NCBI RefSeq assembly: GCF_030388245.1
Contig: NZ_CP098362.1
Span: 434,001 to 498,000, forward strand
DNA length: 64,000 nucleotides
From: Paracoccus sp. TOH
GTDB lineage: Bacteria; Pseudomonadota; Alphaproteobacteria; Rhodobacterales; Rhodobacteraceae
Direction of reading: 5' to 3'
Shown here: in pieces, positions 7,893 to 17,400 of the stretch
Layout: each line of letters begins with the position of its first letter
Numbering within the stretch: position 1 is the first letter of the stretch
Notes under the pieces: model-generated
What the model was told of the DNA's origin: nothing
The model's database searches: none
What the model saw: only the letters and a program-made list of their open reading frames with translations
Made by a program: the position numbers and the translations under genes

Positions 7893-8292
7893 CGATTGTG
7901 CGTGGCCCTCCAAGCGGTCCCAAGAAACCTGCTGAGCGCTCGCTGGCCTGGAAAGGCCAGCCAACGATCCTGCCCGGCATTTTCGCTGACCCGTCTCCGA
8001 TCTTGGAGACAGGTGCTGGGAGGACGAAGACCGCATTTGCGGGGACAGTCGGCAGGAATATTCAGCAGCGACGCCTTGCAGAGCTGCACCGAATGACGGG
8101 TTCGACCGCATGGCTGCCCCCGGGCTGCTTGCGCCGCCGTCCCCATCCCCGTCCCTGGGGCCCTTCGGATGGAAAGCGGGGCGGCTCAGCGCCTGGCGCG
8201 ACCGCCCTGCCCCAAGGCGACATTTCCAGATTCGGTCCGGGGGCGTCATTTTATACTGGTGACACCATGCGCCGCCGGCGTCGCCAGCGGAT
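7893..8292. other. 400-bp gap without a recognised gene
   Basis: This stretch lies between the amidohydrolase promoter and the end of the TetR gene. It contains a small hairpin around TGGCCTGGAAAGGCCA (7944-7959). The open frames are short and resemble no known protein. Confidence 0.4.
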
Positions 8293-8973
8293 TCACTGCC
8301 GGGGTTCGGGCGCCGTGGCATTCGGCGCGTACACGGCCAGGAAGCGCGCCACCCGACGGCGCACGAAGGCGTCGGTCCCGGCATCGGAAAGCGGCGGCAT
8401 CATCAGCAACGCCCGGCGCTGCAGCCCGGCCAGCACCAGATCGACGAATTCGGCACCCGCCTCGCGGCAGTCCTGCATCGCCAGGTCGCCCCGGGTGACG
8501 CGCAGCGCGAAATACTCGGCCAAGGTCTCGATCGAGCGCATGGGCCCGGCCTCGTAGATCTTCCGGGCCAGGTCGGGGAATTTTTCGCCGGCACCGATCA
8601 TCATCCGCATCGCTGCCATCACCTCGTCCTGCAGCAGCGTGTCGATCATGCTGCGGGCGATCTGGCGCAGCTCGTGTTCCACCCCCTCCACCCCGGCGCC
8701 AAGCTGGCGGATGGTCCGCTGCAGCCGGCCGCATTCGGTCAGCACCAGCGCCTCGAACATCGCCTCCTTGCTGTCGAAATAGACGTAGAGCGTGCCCTTG
8801 GACACCCCGGCCGCCCGCGCCACGTCCTGCATCGAGGCGCCCTCGAAGCCCTGGGCCAGGAACATGCGCCGCGCGCCGTCCAGGATCTGCCGGCGCTTGG
8901 GGCTGTCCTCGGGTTCGGGCGGGCCGCATCCGCCCGGGTCGCGGGATGCGCGCTGGCTGCTGGGATCGCTCAA
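8293..8973 (-). CDS. TetR/AcrR-family transcriptional regulator
   Basis: A 226-residue protein. The helix-turn-helix occupies about residues 27-73 (ARRMFLAQGFEGASMQDVA, then AGVSKGTLYVYFDSKEAMF), the canonical TetR domain. The C-terminal helices from about 80 form the ligand pocket. It is divergent from an EmrA/EmrB-like efflux pair and almost certainly represses it and itself through the 23-bp palindrome at 9083-9105. The inducing compound is unknown. Confidence 0.93.
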   Translation of the reverse strand: MSDPSSQRASRDPGGCGPPEPEDSPKRRQILDGARRMFLAQGFEGASMQDVARAAGVSKGTLYVYFDSKEAMFEALVLTECGRLQRTIRQLGAGVEGVEHELRQIARSMIDTLLQDEVMAAMRMMIGAGEKFPDLARKIYEAGPMRSIETLAEYFALRVTRGDLAMQDCREAGAEFVDLVLAGLQRRALLMMPPLSDAGTDAFVRRRVARFLAVYAPNATAPEPRQ

Positions 8974-9082
8974 CTGGGCCTCCTGTCGCTATGCCCTCGA
9001 GGTTATGCCGCATGCGGCCGACGGGTCCATCCCCGACCTGCCGCCCGTCCCTGCGCCCGTTCGCTGAATGGCATCAGAATAT

Positions 9083-9112
9083 ATTGACCGAACGGTTCGG
9101 TCAATACTATAA
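9083..9112 (+). promoter_or_regulatory. TetR operator overlapping the efflux-pump promoter
   Basis: Bases 9083-9105 are a perfect palindrome of 11+1+11 bp (ATTGACCGAAC, G, GTTCGGTCAAT), a classic TetR-family site. It includes TTGACC (9084-9089), which with CTATAA (9107-9112) at 17-bp spacing makes a near-consensus sigma70 promoter toward the pump genes. Bound repressor would cover the -35 box and most of the spacer. Confidence 0.85.
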
Positions 9113-9200
9113 GCAGGACAAACCCCCTTTCCGACTCGCGCCCGGCTGTGCTGCGGCTCCGGCCGCCTGCACCGGCAGCCCCATATCGAAAGGCCTGAAC

Positions 9201-10421
9201 ATGGCATCGACCGGCAAAGATGCGTCCGCGGCACCGGCGCAGAAATCCGGCTCCGGCAAGGCCAAGCGCATCCTGGCCGGGCTGGCATTGGTGGCGCTGG
9301 CGGCGATCGGCTACCAGGGCTGGCACTGGTTCAGCTTCGGCCGGTTCCACGAGGAAACCGACGATGCCTATCTGCAGGCCGATCTGGTGCAGCTGCAGGC
9401 CCGCGACACCGGCTATATCGCCGAGATCCTGGTGGCGCCGAACGCCCCGGTAACCAAGGACCAGGTGATCGCCCGCATCGACCCCGAGGATTACCGGCTG
9501 GCGCTGGAAACCGCCCGGAACGGGCTGGCCGCCGCCGAAAGCGCGGCCCGCCAGCTCGAGGCGCAGATCACCGCCGGCGAGGCGGCGATCCAGCAGGCGC
9601 AGGCGGCGCAGGTCGCGGCCGAGGCGACGAATGACGGCGCGCAGAAGGCGTTTCGCCGCGCGCGCGAGCTGCGGACCAGCTCGGCCGGCACCCAGGCCGC
9701 GGTGGACGCGGCCGAGGCCAGCGCGAAATCCGCCGCCGCCCAGGTTCAAAGCGCCAAGGCGGCGCTGGCCGAGGCGCGGGCGCAGCTGGTCGTGCTGAAG
9801 GCGCGGCTCGACAGCGCCCGGCTGGATGTGCAATCCGCCCATACCGATATGCGCAAGGCGCAGCGCGACCTGGACTTCACCCAGATCCGCGCCCCCTTCG
9901 ACGGCATCCTGACCGAGCGGCAGGTCGAGATCGGCTCCTATGTCGCGCCGGGCAGCCGCATCGGCACGCTGGTGCCGGTCGGGAACCTGTATGTCGGGGC
10001 CAATTTCAAGGAAACCCAGATCGCCGGTATCCGGCCCGGCGCCCGCGTCTCGATTCGCATCGACGCCTGGCCGGACGAGATGCTGCACGGCACGGTGGAA
10101 AGCCTGACCGCCGGCACCGGGCAGGTGTTCAGCCTGCTGCCGGCCTCGAACGCCACCGGCAATTTCACCAAGGTGGTGCAGCGTGTGCCGGTGCGCATCG
10201 AGATCGACGCGCAGGACCGCGCCCGCCTGCCCCTGCGCCCCGGCATGTCGGTCATCGCCGAGGTCGATACCCGCACCGGCGAGGACCGGCCGCTGATGCC
10301 GGCGCCCGCGCCCACACAAAGCGCCCCGGCCCCGGCGGCCGATCCCGGCGCGGCCGCGACCAGCGCGCTGGACGGCACGGCGGCCGAAGGCATCCGGCAG
10401 GCCGCGCGGAACGGGGGCTGA
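9201..10421 (+). CDS. EmrA/HlyD-type membrane fusion protein
   Basis: The ATG at 9201 gives 406 residues, with AAAGG upstream; the frame is open further upstream across the operator, so that part is not coding. A cytoplasmic tail is followed by one membrane helix (ILAGLALVALAAIGY, about 24-38), a lipoyl-like half motif (DTGYIAEILVAPN), a long Ala/Gln-rich coiled coil (about 110-225), and the second lipoyl half with the conserved RAPFDGILTERQVEIGSYV. It links the inner-membrane pump to an outer-membrane channel. It forms one operon with the following MFS gene, 3 nt away. Confidence 0.9.
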   Translation: MASTGKDASAAPAQKSGSGKAKRILAGLALVALAAIGYQGWHWFSFGRFHEETDDAYLQADLVQLQARDTGYIAEILVAPNAPVTKDQVIARIDPEDYRLALETARNGLAAAESAARQLEAQITAGEAAIQQAQAAQVAAEATNDGAQKAFRRARELRTSSAGTQAAVDAAEASAKSAAAQVQSAKAALAEARAQLVVLKARLDSARLDVQSAHTDMRKAQRDLDFTQIRAPFDGILTERQVEIGSYVAPGSRIGTLVPVGNLYVGANFKETQIAGIRPGARVSIRIDAWPDEMLHGTVESLTAGTGQVFSLLPASNATGNFTKVVQRVPVRIEIDAQDRARLPLRPGMSVIAEVDTRTGEDRPLMPAPAPTQSAPAPAADPGAAATSALDGTAAEGIRQAARNGG

Positions 10422-10424
10422 ACC

Positions 10425-12011
10425 ATGCCCGCCGACAGCGCGGCGGCGCTGGCCCCGGCATCGGCAGCGCCCGATCAGGACCGCATCGACCCGCGCCGCC
10501 TGATCACCTTCCTGCTGATGGTGCTGGGCATGTTCATGGCGATCCTGGACATCCAGATCGTCTCGGCCTCGCTGTCCGAGATCCAGGCCGGACTCGCGGC
10601 TTCCAGCGACGAGATCCCGTGGATCCAGACCTCTTACCTGATCGCCGAGGTCATCATGATCCCGCTGTCGGGCTATCTGTCGCGGATGCTGTCGACGCGC
10701 TGGCTCTTCACCATCTCCTCGGGCGGCTTCACGGTGATGAGCCTGCTCTGCGGGTTGTCGAACTCGATGTCCGAGATGATCGTCTGGCGGGCATTGCAGG
10801 GCTTCATCGGCGGGGCGATGATCCCGACGGTCTTTGCCTGCGCCTTCACCATCTTCCCGCGCTCGAAGATGCATATCGTCTCGCCGATGATCGGGCTGGT
10901 GGCGACGCTGGCGCCGACGGTCGGGCCGACGCTGGGCGGCTATCTGACGGAATACATGAGCTGGCACTGGCTGTTCTTCATCAACGTCATTCCCGGCATC
11001 ATCGTCACCAGCGCGGCCTTCCTGCTGATTGATTTCGACAAGCCGGACCTGAGCCTGTTCCAGCGCTTCGACTGGTGGGGCTTCCTGGGGCTGGCCTTGT
11101 TGCTGGGGGCGATGGAATACGTGCTGGAAGAAGGCGCGGGCGACGACTGGTTCGCCGATGGGCTGATCGTGGCGATGACCGGGGTGATGATCGCCGGCGG
11201 CTTCCTGTTCTTCTGGCGCGCCTTCACCGCCGAGGAGCCCATCGTGCGGCTGGACGCCTTTGCCGACCGCAACTTCACCATGGGCTCGGTGTTTTCGTTC
11301 GGCCTGGGCATCGGGCTTTACGGGCTGATCTACATCTTCCCGCTCTACCTGTCGGGGATCCGCGGCTACAATTCGCTGCAGATCGGCGAGGCGATGATGG
11401 TTTCGGGCATCTCGATGTTCCTGACCGCCCCCATCGCCGGGCGGCTGTCGCAAAGCGTCGATCCGCGGCTGATGATGGGCGCGGGCTTCGCGGTCTTCGC
11501 GCTCAGCTGCTGGATGATGACCGGGTTGACCGAAGACTGGGACTATTGGCAGATCTTCCTGCCGCAGATCCTGCGCGGCGTGTCGCTGATGATCTGCATG
11601 GTGCCGGTGTCGAACATCGCCCTGGGGATGCTGCCGCCGGAAAAGGTCAAGAACGCCTCGGGCCTGTTCAACCTGACCCGCAACCTGGGCGGCGCGGTCG
11701 GGTTGGCGCTGATCAACACCGTTCTGACCAATCGCGAGGATGTCCACTATGCCCGCATCGCCGAAAGCGTGACCGGCGGCAACGACGCGGCGGGACAGGC
11801 ATTGGGGATGCTGGAACAGGCCTATTCCGGCCTGGGCGATGCGGCCGGCACCGCGGCATTGGCCACGCTGACCAACATGGCGCGGCTGCAGGCGGTGGTC
11901 ATGTCGCTTGCGGACATCTTTGTGCTGCTGACCGGGCTTTTCGCCGCGCTCGCTTTGCTGCTGTTCTTCGTGCAGAAGCCGGCGCCCGGGGCGGGCGGCG
12001 GCGGGCACTGA
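10425..12011 (+). CDS. EmrB/QacA-type DHA2 multidrug efflux permease
   Basis: A 528-residue MFS protein with about 14 hydrophobic helices, the DHA2 size. Typical motifs are LDIQIVSASLSEIQAGL in helix 1 (DHA2 motif D1), the WRALQGFIGGAMIPT stretch, and GPTLGGYLTEYMSWHWLFFINVIPG (motif C and the following loop). It exports lipophilic drugs or toxic metabolites by proton antiport. Transcribed with the EmrA-like gene under TetR control. Confidence 0.93.
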   Translation: MPADSAAALAPASAAPDQDRIDPRRLITFLLMVLGMFMAILDIQIVSASLSEIQAGLAASSDEIPWIQTSYLIAEVIMIPLSGYLSRMLSTRWLFTISSGGFTVMSLLCGLSNSMSEMIVWRALQGFIGGAMIPTVFACAFTIFPRSKMHIVSPMIGLVATLAPTVGPTLGGYLTEYMSWHWLFFINVIPGIIVTSAAFLLIDFDKPDLSLFQRFDWWGFLGLALLLGAMEYVLEEGAGDDWFADGLIVAMTGVMIAGGFLFFWRAFTAEEPIVRLDAFADRNFTMGSVFSFGLGIGLYGLIYIFPLYLSGIRGYNSLQIGEAMMVSGISMFLTAPIAGRLSQSVDPRLMMGAGFAVFALSCWMMTGLTEDWDYWQIFLPQILRGVSLMICMVPVSNIALGMLPPEKVKNASGLFNLTRNLGGAVGLALINTVLTNREDVHYARIAESVTGGNDAAGQALGMLEQAYSGLGDAAGTAALATLTNMARLQAVVMSLADIFVLLTGLFAALALLLFFVQKPAPGAGGGGH

Positions 12012-12014
12012 GCT

Positions 12015-13280
12015 TCAAGGCAGCAGCGCCCGCGACAGGGCCATCGCCAGCCCGGCCGCGCCGATCCCCAGCCCGCTGACGGCGCCGACGATCAGCCCCA
12101 GCCTGGGCCCACCGACCCAGGCTGCAAGAACCGCCTTGGACACGGTGTTGACCGCGACCGCGATCAGGATCGCCTGGGCCGCGGTATCCAGCGCCAGCGT
12201 CCCGCCGCCCATCCGCGCCATCGAGATCGAGACCGCATCGACATCGGCGAGGCCCGAGATCGCCGCCACGATCAGCACGCCGATATCGCCCAGCCATTGG
12301 CGCAACCCCGCCGCGGCCAGCATCACCACGGCGATGAACCCCGCCAGTTTCAGCGCCGTTCCCACGGCCAGCGGATTGTCGATGGCGAGGACCGGCCGCG
12401 CCTCGCGCCGGGCGCGCCGCATCAAAAGCGCGGCGCCGCAGGCGGTCACCGCCGCCATCGCCGCCAGCGGCGGCGCCAGCCCGGCCAGCAGCGCCGGCTG
12501 CAACCCGATGGCGATCACGCCCACCCGCAAGACCATCACCACCCCGGCCAGCAGGATCCCCGCGCTCAGCAGCCGGGCCGAGTCCGGGCGATCCTTGCCC
12601 AGCCGCGCAAAGGCCAGCGTGGTCGCGGTCGAGGAGGCAAGCCCGCCGGCCGCCGCCATCACCATGATGCCGCGCCGTTCTCCGAACGCCCTGACCGCCA
12701 TGTAGCCGGCGAAGGAAATCGCCGCGATCAGGATGGCCAGCAGCCAGATCCGATAGGGGTTGACCGCGCCCCAGGGGTCGATGGCGCGGTCGGGGATGAC
12801 CGGCAGCAGCAGGAAGGACATCGCCGCCAGGGTCAGCCCGGCGCGGATCTCGATCCAGCTCAGCATGGCGACCCAGCGGTGCAGATGCTCGCGCAGCGCC
12901 AGCAGCAGGGTCATCGCCACCGCCGCCGCCACGGCCGGCCCCAGCTCTCCGCTGACGGCCAGCGCGCCGAGCAGGAAGACCAGCATCCCGGCCACGCAGG
13001 AGGTGGCGCTGACATCCTGGTCGAGCCGCGATTCGAGCCATTGGAAGGCGGCGAAGACCGCCGAGAAGGCGCAGAATACCAGCCCGATCAGCAGCCCGCC
13101 GAACTGCGCCGCCAATGCCCCGGTCACCCCGCCCAACAGCCCGGTCAGCGCAAAGGTCCGCAGCCCGGCGGCGCGGCGATGGTCCCCTTCCGCGCGGCTC
13201 TGCCAGCCGCGTTCCAGCCCGACGAGCAGGCCGATGGCCAGCGACACGGCAAGGCGGGTCAGGATGTCGGTCTGCTCCAT
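12015..13280 (-). CDS. MgtC/SapB and DUF4010 membrane protein
   Basis: ATG 13280 gives 421 residues. The N-terminal MgtC/SapB domain has the typical RLAVSLAIGLLVGLERGW opening and the AAGLRTFALTGLLGGV motif. The C-terminal DUF4010 domain adds several helices, with AISGLADVDAVSISMA as a conserved loop. The cellular role of this fused family is not well defined; MgtC itself affects ATP synthase and magnesium-limited growth. It converges on the MFS gene with only 3 bp between the stops. Longer in-frame starts upstream overlap nothing useful. Confidence 0.88.
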   Translation of the reverse strand: MEQTDILTRLAVSLAIGLLVGLERGWQSRAEGDHRRAAGLRTFALTGLLGGVTGALAAQFGGLLIGLVFCAFSAVFAAFQWLESRLDQDVSATSCVAGMLVFLLGALAVSGELGPAVAAAVAMTLLLALREHLHRWVAMLSWIEIRAGLTLAAMSFLLLPVIPDRAIDPWGAVNPYRIWLLAILIAAISFAGYMAVRAFGERRGIMVMAAAGGLASSTATTLAFARLGKDRPDSARLLSAGILLAGVVMVLRVGVIAIGLQPALLAGLAPPLAAMAAVTACGAALLMRRARREARPVLAIDNPLAVGTALKLAGFIAVVMLAAAGLRQWLGDIGVLIVAAISGLADVDAVSISMARMGGGTLALDTAAQAILIAVAVNTVSKAVLAAWVGGPRLGLIVGAVSGLGIGAAGLAMALSRALLP

Positions 13281-13335
13281 GCCGCCACTTTGCCACCGGC
13301 CCGGCCCTTGGGCCAGAGGCCAGCGCCGCGGCGGT

Positions 13336-14466
13336 TCAGCGCGGATATTCCAGTTGCATGGCGACGATCCGCGCGGTCCGTTCGCCATGGCGCGCGGCGA
13401 TGGCCCGCAGGGCCTGGTCAAGCGCCACGGCCGGGCTTTGGCCGGCAAGGTCGTAACGCCGCCGCTTCTGCGGCCATTCGGCCGCGGGGATCTCGGGCAG
13501 CAGGCGGATGCCGTTCCGGCTTTCGACCGCCGCCGTCGAGGCCGCGAAGGTCACGGCCCGCGACCGATAGGTTCGCGACCAGGCATCGGCGACCAGCGCC
13601 AGCGCCACCTCGTCCATGCCGGGGCGAAGCTCCAGCCCCACCCGCTCGCGCTTCCAGAAGGCCAGCCGGTTGCCCAGCACCGTCGCGGCGAAGGGCCGGG
13701 TCAGGCCGAAGGCGGCGCTGGCATGGCGGGCATCCCAATGCGCCAGACCCAGATCGCGGGCCGCCGCCTCGGCCTTGGCGCGGCCGGAAATGGCCTCGAC
13801 CAGCACCAGCATCATCGGCATCGAGGCGGTGATGCCGGTGGTGGTGGCGACGCGGCCGTCGATCACCATGCGCCGGTCGGGCACATAGGCGATCGAGGGG
13901 CTGCGGTCGAGCAGCTGCTGCCGGTAATACCAATGCGTCGTCGCCCGCCTGCCGTCCAGCAGGCCGGCGGCGGCGACCACCTTGGCGCCGGCGCAGATGC
14001 CGATGATGGTCGCCCCGCCTGCGGCCTGCTGCCGCAGCCAGCCGATGACCGCCGGGTCGTCGTCGCGGCTCATGGCCGGAACGATGACGTAATCCGCGCC
14101 CTCGGGGTGGCGGGCGTCGAATTCCGCCAGCGTCGCGTCGGGCAGCGCCGCCAGCGCCGGGTAAAGCCGCACCCGGCCGGGCCCGGCCGCCAGCATGACC
14201 ACATCGGCGATCCCGGCGCGGCGCAGGATGCCGGCGGGCATCAGGTAGTCGGTGGTTTCGGTGGCGTCGTTCAGGCCGACGACCGCAATCAGCGGCCGCT
14301 CGCGTTTCGGAGGCTTCAGCGCCGCCAGCATCGCCCTGGCCTCGGCCTGCGGCACCGGCGGGGGCTGCAGGGCGGCCGGGCCCGGCGGCAGGCTGTAGAG
14401 CCAGGCGCCAAGGCCCGCGAGGGGCAGCGCCAGAAGCACCAGGATGCCGATCATCAAGCGCCGCAT
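13336..14466 (-). CDS. Membrane-anchored DJ-1/PfpI (GATase1-like) protein
   Basis: A 376-residue protein with an N-terminal membrane helix (about 4-24, ending GAWLYSLPPG), so the rest is probably periplasmic. The DJ-1/PfpI domain spans about 57-235. The nucleophile elbow is IGICAGAKVVAAAG with the expected Cys, and ATTHW follows. This resembles the ligand domain of GlxA-type AraC regulators, but no AraC DNA-binding domain is evident in the C-terminal 130 residues. Function unknown. Confidence 0.7.
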   Translation of the reverse strand: MRRLMIGILVLLALPLAGLGAWLYSLPPGPAALQPPPVPQAEARAMLAALKPPKRERPLIAVVGLNDATETTDYLMPAGILRRAGIADVVMLAAGPGRVRLYPALAALPDATLAEFDARHPEGADYVIVPAMSRDDDPAVIGWLRQQAAGGATIIGICAGAKVVAAAGLLDGRRATTHWYYRQQLLDRSPSIAYVPDRRMVIDGRVATTTGITASMPMMLVLVEAISGRAKAEAAARDLGLAHWDARHASAAFGLTRPFAATVLGNRLAFWKRERVGLELRPGMDEVALALVADAWSRTYRSRAVTFAASTAAVESRNGIRLLPEIPAAEWPQKRRRYDLAGQSPAVALDQALRAIAARHGERTARIVAMQLEYPR

Positions 14467-14490
14467 GGGCCGCCCTCCCCTGCCTCGTCG

Positions 14491-17400
14491 TCAGCCGGAC
14501 CGGATCTGCAGCGCGCCGGCCTTGTCGCGCGTCACCTCGACCTCGTGCCGGCGGTTGCCGATCATCACGCTGGCGCGGAAGCCCGGCCAGTGCGCGGGCA
14601 AGGCGGGCTCCACCTCCAGCCTGTCGCCGCCCTTGATGCGCAGGCCCAGGATATGCTCGACCGCGACCCGGTGCAGCCAGCCGGCCGAGCCGGTATACCA
14701 GGTCCAGCCGGCGCGGCCGGTCTTTTCCTCGGCGCCGTAGACATCGGCAGCGACGACATAGGGTTCGCCGCGATAGACCTGCAGCGTGGCCGCGTCGCTG
14801 GCATGGGTGATCGGGTTCAGCAGCCGGAACACCCGCCAGGCATCGTCGGCGCGGCCGGCCATGCACAGCGCCTGCACCATCCAGATCGCGGCATGGGTAT
14901 ATTGCCCGCCATTCTCGCGCACGCCGGGCGGATAGCCCTTGATATAGCCGGGATCCTGCGGCGCATCGGCAAAGGGCGGGGTGAACAGCCGCAGCAACAT
15001 GCCGTTTTCGTCCAGCAGATGCTCCAGCGCCGCGTCCAGCGCCGGGTTGCGCCGCGCCGGCCGCCCGGCACCCGAGATCACCGACCAGCTTTGCGCGATG
15101 GAATCGATGCGGCATTCCTGCGACTGGGCCGAGCCCAGCGGCGTGCCGTCGTCATAAAGCCCGCGCAGATACCAGCCGCCGTCCCAGCCGTGCCGGTCCA
15201 GCGTCCGCGACAGCCGCGCGGCATGGGTGCGCCAGCGTTTGGCGCGCTCGGCCTCGCCCCGCGCCTCGGCCAGCGGCGCCAGCATGGCGATGGTGCGGGC
15301 CAGGAACCAGCCCATCCAGATCGACTGGCCGCGCCCGGCCTCGCCCACCCGGTTCATGCCGTCGTTCCAGTCGCCGCCCAGGAACAGCGGCAACCCCTCG
15401 GCCCCGGTGCGGGTGATGGCCAGCTCCAGCGCCAGCGCGGCATGTTCGTAAAGCGTCGCCCGGCGGTCGCTGATCTCGGGCCGGTAGAAGGCATCATGCT
15501 CGCCCGGCTCCAGCGCCCGGCCGAGAATGAAGGGCAAGGGCTCGTCAAGGATGCTGCGGTCGCCCGTCACCTCGACATAGCGGGCCAGCGCATGGCCCAG
15601 CCAAACCACGTCGTCGGCGATCATGGTGCGCACGCCGGCGCCGGTGCCGGGCAGCCACCAGTGCTGCACATCGCCTTCGGGGAACTGGCGCGAGCCGGCT
15701 TCCAGCAACTGGTCGCGGGCCAGCGCCGGGTCATAGACCAGCATGGCCGAGGTGTCCTGCAACTGGTCGCGGAAGCCATAGGCGCCCGAGGCCTGATAGA
15801 AGGCCGAGCGCGCCCTGATCCGGCAGGCGATGGCCTGATAGGGCAGCCAGCGGTTCACCATCAGGTCGAAGGCCGGGTCGGGGGTTTCCACCTGCAGCCG
15901 GCCGAAGACATGCTGCCAACGGTCGGTCTGGGCGGTGGCGGCCTGCCGGGCGGTCTCGGTCCGGGCCAGCAGCGGCCGGGCGGTTTCGCCGGGCGCGGCG
16001 GCCAGCCGGAAGGTGACGGTGCGGCTTTCGCCCGGCTCGATCTCGATCCGGGTCTCCAGCATCATCACCGGGTCGCCGTCATGGCGATGCACGAAACGGT
16101 GGCTGAGCGTGGAATCGAACCAGGCCGGCAGGCCGGCATCGCGGTTGCGGCCCTGCCAGATCGGCCGCGACAGGCACAGGCCCGTCACCTCGCTGTCCAC
16201 CGACAGGACCATGCGCTGGCCGGCATAGTCGATGGAATAGGGATTGTCGCATTGCAGGGCCCGGGCCTCGGGCAGGTAGCGCAGCTGCAGATAGGGCGCG
16301 GTCTTGGCGCGCGCGCCGCCCATCACCGGCTCCAGGAACTGCGCCACGTCCAGCGTCAGCCGCCGCGTGCCGCGATTGGCCAGCCGCAGCCCGATCACCC
16401 GCAGGGGCGCGTCGGGAAGCAGGCTGTGCAGGGCGGTGATCTCCAGTTCGCCCGACCAGGCGGCGAATTCGGAAAAGCCGGCGCCGTGGCGGCATTGGTA
16501 AAGCGCCTCGCGCTGGCTCGACAGCACCGCATAGGGGGTATGGATGGCGCCGGTGCCGACATCGCGGATCAGGATCCCCTCGCCCGGCGGATTGCTGACC
16601 GCATCGTTCGACCAGGGCGTCAACTGGTGGTCGCGCGAATTGGCCGACCAGGAAAAGCCCGCGCCCTCGGCCGAGATGTGGAAGCCGAAATCGCTGCGGG
16701 CCACGACATTGATCCAGGGATTCGGCGTCGCCTCGCCATGGCGCAGGCGCACGACATAATTGCCCTGCGCGTCGAAGCCGCCGGTGCCGTTCCAGAACTG
16801 CAGTTCCTCGGCCGGGAAGTCGGGATGCAGCGCCGGACGCTGCAGCGGGCGCGAGGGCGGGCGGGTGATGCCGCGCCGCAGCTCGGCCGGTTCGAGCCGC
16901 TGGACCTGCTCGGCCAGGTTGCCGTTCTGGGCATAGATCACCACGCGGGCCACGGCCAGCAGCGTGTCGCGGGTCTCGGGCGATAACCCGTTGGCATCGA
17001 CGGCAAAGACCGAGGGGCGCGAATGCAGCAGCTGCATGCTGTGACACAGGTTGTTCAGCGCCTCGTGCAGATGCGCGGCGTAGCTGACGCGCTGCTCGTT
17101 CAGGATCACCAGATCGCAGTCGAGGCCGCGCATCCGCAGGTATTCCTGCATGCGGATCGCCTGGCGGGCCACCGGCAGCAGGTCGGGATCGTTGATGCGC
17201 AGCACCATGATCGGATTGTCGCCCGAGACCGACATCGGCCACAGCGCCGATTGCGAGCCCATGGCATGCTCGGTCTGCGAACTCAGCGCCTCGTTGGGAT
17301 AGACCAGCAGCGCGGCATAGCGGCGGAACAGCGCCGCCTCCTCGGGGGTGATGTCGGCGTGATGCAGCTGCACCTGGCTGCGGGTCCAGGCCATCTGGTG

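Noticed and set aside
9003..12008. Long minus-strand frame opposite the efflux genes
   Set aside because: Shadow of the EmrA/EmrB-like genes; no domain and a His/Arg/Gln-biased composition.
13336..14466. GlxA-type AraC regulator
   Set aside because: The PfpI-like domain fits, but there is an N-terminal membrane anchor and no visible AraC helix-turn-helix pair.
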